DNA of 33,874 bases, taken from CALMZN01 sp964443785. GTDB taxonomy: Bacteria > Patescibacteriota > Patescibacteriia > UBA1558 > GWA2-36-10. Shown one piece after another: positions 28,224-33,874 of the stretch. The notes under the pieces were generated by a model that saw only the letters and a list, made by a program, of their open reading frames with translations, had not been told where the DNA came from and did no database searches. Numbering within the stretch: the stretch's first letter is position 1; each line of letters opens with the position of its first letter. The stretch spans positions 1-33,874 of the forward strand of contig CAYUER010000007.1 of the NCBI GenBank assembly GCA_964443785.1. The letters run 5' to 3'. The position numbers and the translations under genes are program-made.

Positions 28224-28931
28224 ATGAATAACACTGGCCAAGAGATTTTAGACAAAATAAAAGAGCAAAATATTCAGCCCAAAAAACGCTGGGAATTTTT
28301 ATTTAAAAATTATTTATTATGGTTGGCATTTGTCTTGGCTATTATTTTGGGAGGCCTAGCTTCTTCGGCTACTATTTTTATTTTCAAGCACGCTACTTGG
28401 GTAGAGCTAGCGCCTGGTTTCAGCCCACTCAAGAGACTGTGGATCAACTTACCTTTGTTTTGGCTTTTGAGTTTTTCATTATTTTGTTTTTTGGCTTGGT
28501 ATGATTTCAAGCACACCAAAAGAGGCTACAGGTATAGTCCGTTGATTGTAGTTTTTGTGAGTATTGTTTTGAGTTTTATTTTGGGAGTAGCCATGTATTC
28601 TTTGGGCTTAGGTCAAAAATTAGAAGACAATTTTTTTAGACGGGTCCCTCTCTATCAGCAGATGTTTGGTCGCGGTGGTCGCATGTTGGTCGAGCCGGGC
28701 AATGGTCACATAGCCGGCGTCATCCAATCCATAGAGGGATCAAAAATAATAGTGGAAGATTTTCGAGGTCGTATTTTTGAGCTGAGCACTACGACTGAAA
28801 AATTTCAAGTTGGCCAAAGAGTCATTTTGTTTGGCAGCTTGGACAGTGCTAACAATTTTACTTGTGACAATATCCAAGCTTGGTTCAAGCCACACAATCG
28901 TCCTGGACCGCCGCCAGTCATGATGAAATAA
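28224..28931 (+). CDS. Three-span membrane protein, probable anti-sigma/sensor of module 2
   Basis: 235 aa. A cytoplasmic N-terminus of about 27 residues, three spans (about 29-53, 72-92, 105-127), and an extracytoplasmic C-terminal part with a small beta-barrel-like segment (about 162-222: AGVIQSIEGSKIIVEDFRGR, FQVGQRVILFG). The tail is Pro-rich (NRPGPPPVMMK). The N-in/C-out layout fits a sensor that holds the sigma factor inside and reads a signal outside. The role is inferred from gene order and the 4-nt spacing. Its last codons (ATGAAATAA) contain the first half of the next promoter motif. Confidence 0.75.
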   Translation: MNNTGQEILDKIKEQNIQPKKRWEFLFKNYLLWLAFVLAIILGGLASSATIFIFKHATWVELAPGFSPLKRLWINLPLFWLLSFSLFCFLAWYDFKHTKRGYRYSPLIVVFVSIVLSFILGVAMYSLGLGQKLEDNFFRRVPLYQQMFGRGGRMLVEPGNGHIAGVIQSIEGSKIIVEDFRGRIFELSTTTEKFQVGQRVILFGSLDSANNFTCDNIQAWFKPHNRPGPPPVMMK

Positions 28932-28953
28932 TTTTTGTAAATGGCGCGTATTA
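28924..28953 (+). promoter_or_regulatory. Probable ECF-type promoter, copy 2 (before the 138-aa gene)
   Basis: TGAAATAA (28924-28931, overlapping the upstream stop codon), 14 nt, GCGTATTA (28946-28953). Predicted start near 28960, a leader of about 49 nt before the ATG at 29009. Confidence 0.65.
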
Positions 28954-29008
28954 CTGAGTGTGAGAGGAGTTAGGCCGATTCCCACTTAATAATTAACAAA
29001 AATAATTT

Positions 29009-29425
29009 ATGAACAAAAAACAATATTTATTAACCGCTTTCTTGGGTCTTTTGGTGACTACTTTGCTAGTGTCATCTACGAGCTTTGCCTTTGGGGCTAG
29101 GCGAGTCGATGAGGCTAAGTTTGACGCCGATCGCGAGCAAGTTCAGACTGCTATCAATAGCAATGACTATAGTACTTGGGCATCAGCGATGACTACTAGA
29201 GTGGCAGAGATGCGTCAGCAGGCTACTGATTTAGAAGCCAAAATCAACCAAGACACTTTCAATAAATTGACTCAAGCCCATCAATTGATGCAGGCTGGCA
29301 AATATGACGAAGCTAAAGTAATTTTTGATGAATTAGGTATGTTTGGCCCAGGTATGGGCAAGGGTCACATGGGTTCTCGAGGTATGGGCATGGGTGCTGC
29401 TAATGCTCAGAATCAAAATAAATAA
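29009..29425 (+). CDS. Secreted Met/Gly-rich protein, likely target of sigma module 2
   Basis: 138 aa. Signal peptide about 1-28 (LLTAFLGLLVTTLLVSSTSFAFG). The mature part is helical: a segment (WASAMTTRVAEMRQQATDLE) and a repeat-like helix pair (FNKLTQAHQLMQAGKYDEAK). The C-terminus is Met-, Gly- and His-rich (GMFGPGMGKGHMGSRGMGMG), a composition seen in copper- or other soft-metal-binding regions. Size and layout recall small periplasmic stress proteins such as CpxP/Spy, but no LTXXQ motif is present. Probably a sensor or metal buffer in the envelope. Confidence 0.75.
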   Translation: MNKKQYLLTAFLGLLVTTLLVSSTSFAFGARRVDEAKFDADREQVQTAINSNDYSTWASAMTTRVAEMRQQATDLEAKINQDTFNKLTQAHQLMQAGKYDEAKVIFDELGMFGPGMGKGHMGSRGMGMGAANAQNQNK

Positions 29426-29446
29426 TTTTTTCATTACTCACCTTAT

Positions 29447-29480
29447 AAAACTGCCCTCGCTTTGCGGGGGTGGTTTTATT
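29447..29480 (+). terminator. Intrinsic terminator of the module 2 operon
   Basis: About 14 pairs: AAAACTGCCCTCGC-TTT-GCGGGGGTGGTTTT with some G-T pairs, then ATTTT. Confidence 0.88.
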
Positions 29481-29481
29481 T

Positions 29482-29490
29482 TGCTATACT
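29482..29490 (+). promoter_or_regulatory. Extended -10 promoter for 29516-30503
   Basis: TGC-TATACT immediately after the terminator; start point near 29497, leader about 19 nt. Confidence 0.6.
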
Positions 29491-29515
29491 GAAAATATTA
29501 TTAACCACTTATTAT

Positions 29516-29830
29516 ATGAACAAAAAAATTATTTTGCGTTATGCGTCCCTTGAGGTCTTGGCAGCCGTAGCCTATATTTTCTTGATTGCCTTATTTTTGA
29601 ACAAGGCCAATCAGATTTTTGGACCAGATGACAATATGTTTAGCCCGGTAGTATTTTTGTTGCTCCTAGTCTTTTCGGTCGCTATGATGGGCATGACCAT
29701 TTTTGGTCGCTCTCTCATGTGGTATTTAGATGGTCAAAAAAAAGAAGCCGTGAAGCTTTTGTTTTATAAGCTAGCTTATTTGTTTGTCTTTACATTTTTG
29801 GCGATGTTTGGCTTAGCGCTGAGCCGCTAA
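29516..29830 (+). CDS. Three-span membrane protein (104 aa)
   Basis: The start is the ATG at 29516, after the promoter at 29482; a frame from 29462 would overlap the terminator. Three spans (about 10-29, 43-64, 81-101), a short loop with acidic residues (FGPDDNMFSP) and one basic cytoplasmic loop (DGQKKEAVKLL). The family is not recognised. The stop is 4 nt before the M23 peptidase ATG, so the two are one operon; it may help to place or regulate the peptidase. Confidence 0.7.
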   Translation: MNKKIILRYASLEVLAAVAYIFLIALFLNKANQIFGPDDNMFSPVVFLLLLVFSVAMMGMTIFGRSLMWYLDGQKKEAVKLLFYKLAYLFVFTFLAMFGLALSR

Positions 29831-29834
29831 TTTT

Positions 29835-30503
29835 ATGCGCAAAATATTAGCAATAATAATTTTTGTTTTATTGCTTGTTTTTGGTTTTTATTTTTTATTT
29901 GATTTCAAAAATTCTAAAACTCTAGAATCGACTGATTATATGGAGCAGCCGACAAGAAAACTAGTGGAGGAGTCAGTAGACTCTGCGGTGATTCCAGAAA
30001 AAGAAATTGTAGAGCCCATAGCCAATGCTTTGGCGAGGGTTAGCAAAAAACCTTTTGGCCTCAAAGTATCGCCTAGCAATTCGCCAGTCAGTCCGGAGAG
30101 ATTCGCTGGCTATCACACGGGTGTAGATTTTGAGACTACCGAGGCAGAGCAAAATACAGTAGTGCCCATCTACGCTATCTGCTCTGGTCAATTGTCAGTC
30201 AAAAAACAAGCCAGTGGCTACGGCGGAGTAGCAGTCCAGTCTTGTGAAATAAATAAACAAGTGGTGACAGTCGTCTATGGTCATCTCCAGCTAGCTAGCA
30301 TCAGTGCTCAGGTCGGCCAAGAGCTAAAAGTCGGCGATGTTTTGGGTATTTTGGGTAAAGGCTATAGCTCAGAAACAGATGGTGAAAGAAAACATTTGCA
30401 TTTGAGCATCCACCTTGGTCAGCAGTTAGTTTTTTTGGGCTATGTCCAGCAAGAGGCCGATTTATCGGCTTGGCTTGATCCCATAAAATTTTTGCCAAAA
30501 TAA
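29835..30503 (+). CDS. M23 (LytM-like) metallopeptidase, membrane-anchored
   Basis: Cuts peptide cross-links in peptidoglycan. 222 aa. N-terminal anchor or signal (about 4-22), a linker rich in Glu and Pro, then the LytM domain from about 75. Zinc ligands H94 and D98 (GYHTGVDFE) and H189 of H187-L-H189 (KHLHLSIH), plus the catalytic H150 (VYGHLQ), are all present, so the enzyme should be active. C116 and C137 could form a disulfide. In an operon with a small membrane protein. It could serve growth, division or attack on other cells; the sequence does not decide. Confidence 0.92.
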   Translation: MRKILAIIIFVLLLVFGFYFLFDFKNSKTLESTDYMEQPTRKLVEESVDSAVIPEKEIVEPIANALARVSKKPFGLKVSPSNSPVSPERFAGYHTGVDFETTEAEQNTVVPIYAICSGQLSVKKQASGYGGVAVQSCEINKQVVTVVYGHLQLASISAQVGQELKVGDVLGILGKGYSSETDGERKHLHLSIHLGQQLVFLGYVQQEADLSAWLDPIKFLPK

Positions 30504-30529
30504 TTTAGCTACTCATATTAGCTAACTCG

Positions 30530-30538
30530 TGCTATATT
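30530..30538 (+). promoter_or_regulatory. Extended -10 promoter for the ABC transporter
   Basis: TGC-TATATT; start point near 30545, leader about 43 nt. Confidence 0.55.
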
Positions 30539-30587
30539 TATAGCGTACAGGCTGTAACGAAAGGCTTTACTAGCCGTCTCTATATGT

Positions 30588-32294
30588 ATGCCAGACAAAA
30601 ACAAAAAAAATTTTACTAAACAAACTTTTTCTTATTATTTTCAGCACGCCTTGAAGTACAGGCTGGCTTTTTCTTTTATTATTATTTTAGTGATTGTGGC
30701 CTCAGTAGCCAATGTCTTGAGTCCGGTTTATTATAAAAAGTTTTTTGATCTCTTGACGCAGAGTGGTGAAGTAGCCACTATGTCACAGTTTACAGCAGTG
30801 CTGTTGACCATCTTACTGATTGATTTGTCTGGCTGGGTTTGTTGGCGACTTTTGAGTTTTTTGGCTAGCTACTCGCAGACTCATGTCATGGCTGATTTAT
30901 TTAACTCTTGTTTTGCCTATTTACACAAACATTCAGTTTCTTTTTTTAATAATAATTTTGCTGGTTCACTAGTCAAAAAAGTAAATCGTTTTGTCTATTC
31001 TTTTGGCTCTATCATGGATGTTTTTGTTTGGAATCTAGTGCCCATTCTAGTCAACGTCTCTTTGATTATTTATATTTTAGCCAAGCGCAATATCTGGGTA
31101 GGCATGGCTGTCTTAATGTGGGTAATCGTATTTTGTATCATCAATTTTATTTTTAGTCGCTACAAACTAAAATATGATGTGAAGCGCAGTGAGCTAGATT
31201 CAAAGGTCAGCGGAGCTCTAGCAGACACTATCACCAACCAGTTGAATATAAAATTGTTCAATGGCTATCAAAGAGAGACCAATGCTTTTCGTAAGATCAC
31301 AGCACAGCTGCAGGCCATGCGCAATTTTACCTGGAATCTGACCAATTATTTTGACGCAGTGCAGACTTTGATGATGATTGGTTTGGAGATTGGCCTGATG
31401 TTTTATGCGGTACATCTCTGGCAAGGTGGTAGTGTGACTATTGGCGATTTTGTTTTGATTCAGGCTTATTTGATGAATATGTTTGATCGTTTGTGGGATT
31501 TTGGTCGCATTATCCGTTATTATTATGAGGCTATGGCTGATGCTCAGGAGATGACTGAGGTCTTAGAAGCTCCGCACGATATAGTCGATATACCGAGGGC
31601 CAAGCAGCTCAAAGTCGAAGCTGGAAAAATAGAATTTGCCGGAGTTAGTTTTAGCTACAATCAAACTAGGCAAATTATCAAAAATTTTAACTTGACTATT
31701 CAGCCCAAGGAAAAGGTGGCTATTGTCGGTCCATCAGGAGGCGGCAAGTCTACCATTGCTAGTATTTTACTCCGTCAGCATGAGCTGGCTGATGGTCAGA
31801 TTTTGATTGATGGTCAAGATATCAGCAAGATTACTCAGGAAAGTTTGTGGTCAAACATATCTTTGGTCAATCAAGATCCGATTTTATTTCACCGTACTTT
31901 GAGTGAAAATATTTCTTATGGTCTCTGGGGAGCTAGTCAAGAGCAGGTAGTCAAAGCAGCCAAGATGGCCCACTGTCACGAATTTATCAAAGGCTTTACT
32001 GAAGGCTATGGCACCTTTGTCGGTGAGCGGGGAGTGCGCCTGTCAGGTGGTGAAAGACAGCGAGTGGCTATGGCCAGAGCTATCATCAAAAATGCACCGA
32101 TTTTGATCATGGACGAAGCGACCAGTAGTCTGGATTCTGAATCCGAAGAGCTGATCCAAAAAGCCTTGGCCAATCTCATGAAAAATAAGACGGTCATTGT
32201 CATTGCTCATCGTCTATCGACCATCATGAAAATGGATAGGATAGTGGTCATTGACAAGGGGCAGATAGTAGAGCAGGGCACACACCAAGAATTA
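30588..32294 (+). CDS. ABC exporter (fused permease-ATPase), C-terminus lost in gap
   Basis: 569 residues visible. Six-span ABC type-1 membrane domain (about 25-330), then the nucleotide-binding domain: Walker A GPSGGGKST (381-389), Q-loop near VNQDPILF, signature LSGGERQR (485-492), Walker B ILIMDEATSSLD (D509, E510), H-loop IAHRLST. Full motifs, so an active half-transporter working as a dimer, MsbA/LmrA-like. The substrate cannot be told: lipid, peptide or drug. The last 20-30 residues are in the gap. Confidence 0.93.
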
Positions 32295-32394
32295 NNNNNN
32301 NNNNNNNNNNNNNNNNNNNNNNNNNNNNNNNNNNNNNNNNNNNNNNNNNNNNNNNNNNNNNNNNNNNNNNNNNNNNNNNNNNNNNNNNNNNNNN
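32295..32394. other. Scaffold gap (100 N)
   Basis: Nominal gap that removes the ABC transporter C-terminus, the intergenic region and the N-terminus of the PurD-like gene. Confidence 0.95.
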
Positions 32395-33573
32395 GCTGAT
32401 ATCGGTACTGGCTTTGTAGATCGTATCAACAAGTGGGAGGACTGGGTCGACTGGGCTGATGTGATTGTTTTTGATGATACCTTGGGCCAAGGTACCATCG
32501 CTGAAGACTTGAGGAAAAAAGGCAAGTTGGTGATTGGCGGTACGGCTTATACTGATCGCCTAGAAGATGATCGTAGCTTTGGTCAAGAAGAGATGAAAAA
32601 GCATGGCATCTCCATCATTCCTTATCAGATTTTTAGCTCTTTTGATCAGGCTATTGATTTTGTCAAAAATAATGCTGGTCGCTATGTGATCAAATCTAGT
32701 GGGGAATCGCATGTATCTAAGTCTTTTTTGTTTATCGGTGAGGAAGAAGACGGTCAAGATGTCTTGCACATGCTTGAAGCTTATAAAAAAGTTTTTTCCG
32801 ATAAGGTCGCTGAACTACAACTCCAAAAAAGAGTAGTTGGTGTTGAGGTGGCCATCGGTGCTTTTTTTAATGGTCATAAATTTTTGGATCCGATCAATGT
32901 CAATTTTGAGCACAAAAAATTATTTCCTGGTAATCTCGGACCTTCGACTGGTGAAATGGGCACCAGTATGTTTTGGAGTCAGCCCAATAAAATATTTAAT
33001 GCCACTTTGAAAAAACTGGAGCCAAAATTGGCCGAGGAGCATTTTGTCGGCTATATTGATATCAACTGCATCGTCAATGGCAATGGTATTTATCCTCTGG
33101 AGTTTACTTCTCGTTTTGGCTACCCGACTATTTTTATCCAACAAGAAGGCATATCAATGCCTATGGGCGAATTTTTTTATAAAATGGCGGCCGGTGAAGA
33201 TTTTGTCATCAAGACCAAAAAAGGTTTTCAAATTGGTGTCCGAGTCATAGTACCTCCTTATCCTTTTGATGATCCGGCGACTTTTGATTCTTTTTCCAAA
33301 AATGCCGTGATTTTGTTTCGCAAGCCCAATCATGACGGCGTGCATTTTGAGGATGCCAAGATGGAAAAGGGGGAATGGCTAGTAGCTGGTGAAGCTGGCG
33401 TAGTCTTGACGATCACGGGTAGTGGTCTGACTATGAAGCAAGCTCAAAAACAAGTCTATCATCGAGTCAGCAATTTGATGATACCAAATATGTATTATCG
33501 GACTGACATTGGCGATCGCTGGTACGAAGATAGTGACAAGCTCAATACTTGGAGCTATTTGCGGGATAGTTAG
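32395..33573 (+). CDS. PurD-like ATP-grasp protein (phosphoribosylamine-glycine ligase family), N-terminus missing
   Basis: 392 residues after the gap, first in-frame codon at 32395. It resembles GAR synthetase: an N-terminal Rossmann part (ADVIVFDDTLGQGTIAEDLR), the ATP-grasp body (RYVIKSSGESHVSKSFLFIG), QLQKRVVGVEVAIGAFFNG, GPSTGEMGTSMFW, a metal-binding DINCIVNGNGIYPLEFTSRFGYPT segment, and a C-terminal lobe. The usual PurD loops are altered (SGESHVSK in place of the GLAAGKGV type, MGTSMFW in place of TGGMGAYSP), so the substrate may differ from that of classical PurD. No other de novo purine genes except purA are in the window. Confidence 0.8.
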   Translation, partial: ADIGTGFVDRINKWEDWVDWADVIVFDDTLGQGTIAEDLRKKGKLVIGGTAYTDRLEDDRSFGQEEMKKHGISIIPYQIFSSFDQAIDFVKNNAGRYVIKSSGESHVSKSFLFIGEEEDGQDVLHMLEAYKKVFSDKVAELQLQKRVVGVEVAIGAFFNGHKFLDPINVNFEHKKLFPGNLGPSTGEMGTSMFWSQPNKIFNATLKKLEPKLAEEHFVGYIDINCIVNGNGIYPLEFTSRFGYPTIFIQQEGISMPMGEFFYKMAAGEDFVIKTKKGFQIGVRVIVPPYPFDDPATFDSFSKNAVILFRKPNHDGVHFEDAKMEKGEWLVAGEAGVVLTITGSGLTMKQAQKQVYHRVSNLMIPNMYYRTDIGDRWYEDSDKLNTWSYLRDS

Positions 33574-33601
33574 TCAATATATTTTACTAAATAAAAAATT
33601 G

Positions 33602-33610
33602 TGTTATAAT
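33602..33610 (+). promoter_or_regulatory. Extended -10 promoter of the cytochrome b5 lipoprotein
   Basis: TGT-TATAAT, 42 nt before the ATG; a weak TTTTAC lies 17 nt upstream. A Shine-Dalgarno-like AAGGAG (33634-33639) lies 13 nt before the ATG. Confidence 0.6.
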
Positions 33611-33652
33611 AATCAAAATTATTAATTATTTAAAAGGAGTAAGCATCAAAAT

Positions 33653-33874
33653 ATGAAGAAATATATTTTCATTTTGGCCATTGCTTTGGCTTTGAGCGGC
33701 TGTACAGTCTCAAAAAATAAGCAAATTTCTATACCAGAAAATAATCAAAATATGGAAAATACCAATCAATTAAATGCCGGCCCTAGCTATGCCCTAGATG
33801 AGCTGGCTAAACACGCCAGTCCAACTGATTGTTGGGTGGCAGCCAATGGCAAAGTCTATGATGTGAGTAGTTTT
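33653..33874 (+). CDS. Cytochrome b5-like lipoprotein, C-terminus beyond the window
   Basis: 74 residues visible. Lipoprotein signal peptide with lipobox LSGC (C17), an Asn-rich linker (about 18-44), then the start of a cytochrome b5-like domain (YALDELAKHASPTDCWVAAN). This segment parallels the secreted protein at 21072 (YTMSQVQSHNTSSDCWAIVN), including the DCW cysteine, so both belong to one secreted b5 subfamily. The heme histidines are beyond the edge. Lipid attachment would keep it on the outer face of the membrane. Confidence 0.85.
   Translation, partial: MKKYIFILAIALALSGCTVSKNKQISIPENNQNMENTNQLNAGPSYALDELAKHASPTDCWVAANGKVYDVSSF

Noticed and set aside
1..33874. TGA read as glycine (Gracilibacteria/SR1 code)
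   Set aside because: Several genes end in TGA at the expected family length (purA, 49-aa and 71-aa ORFs), and no family alignment needs an in-frame TGA.
1..33874. CRISPR array, insertion sequence, prophage or replication origin
   Set aside because: No regularly spaced direct repeats, transposase, integrase, phage structural gene or dnaA-box cluster was seen; the only mobile-type gene is the homing endonuclease.

Overview
The window looks like a metagenome-derived scaffold from a candidate phyla radiation bacterium (Patescibacteria, Parcubacteria-like). This is an inference from gene content: a compact AT-rich genome, many small membrane proteins, weak or absent Shine-Dalgarno sites, leaderless-looking starts, a DUF5667-type protein beside an ECF sigma factor, a type IV pilin-like gene and a large anchored surface protein. 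TGA ends several genes (a 49-aa ORF, a 71-aa ORF, purA), so the standard code applies and not the TGA=Gly code of Gracilibacteria. Three runs of exactly 100 N (13315-13414, 20944-21043, 32295-32394) are scaffold gaps that break or border genes.

Layout. 1-1691 (-): class II (B12-dependent) ribonucleotide reductase, truncated by the window edge, with a promoter carrying two NrdR-box-like palindromes. 1955-4970: a small basic protein, a beta-CASP RNase, and a run of four tandem minus-strand units, each with its promoter against the previous terminator; two of them look like small RNAs. 4971-8682 (-): redox and Fe-S block (ferredoxin, cysteine desulfurase, IscU/NifU-like scaffold, Mn-type superoxide dismutase, 2-Cys peroxiredoxin). 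8758-9472 (+): an operon of three very small single-span membrane proteins behind a strong promoter and a leader hairpin. 9948-13303 (+): 2-oxoacid:ferredoxin oxidoreductase (gamma-alpha fusion plus beta) overlapping a prepilin-like gene. 13465-16236 (+): surface protein, convergent with rpe and rpiB on the minus strand. 17549-18218: tRNA-Arg(TCT), a LAGLIDADG homing endonuclease, tRNA-His(GTG). 18287-22373: DedA, small membrane proteins, a MATE transporter, and a secreted cytochrome b5/FN3 protein. 22515-23843 and 27650-29425: two ECF sigma / membrane-partner modules. 24.8-27.5 kb: a leaderless micro-ORF, purA and a CorA transporter. 29516-33874: membrane protein, M23 peptidase, ABC exporter, PurD-like ATP-grasp enzyme and a cytochrome b5 lipoprotein running off the end.

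How it fits together. The redox block gives Fe-S assembly, a ferredoxin that could serve the 2-oxoacid oxidoreductase, and defence against superoxide and peroxide. The pentose-phosphate enzymes and ribonucleotide reductase supply nucleotide precursors. Two envelope-stress style sigma modules probably control surface proteins.

Most notable: (1) a palindromic element shared by sod and rpiB that covers leader, start codon and first codons, and whose three arms covary; (2) a repeated two-part motif (TGAAATAA, 14 nt, GCGTATTA) before the second ECF sigma gene and before the secreted-protein gene of its cluster, probably that sigma factor's promoter; (3) tandem NrdR boxes on the reductase promoter; (4) two candidate small RNAs at 4.6-4.9 kb; (5) the micro-membrane-protein operon; (6) a 29-aa leaderless ORF whose stop codon lies in the loop of its own terminator.
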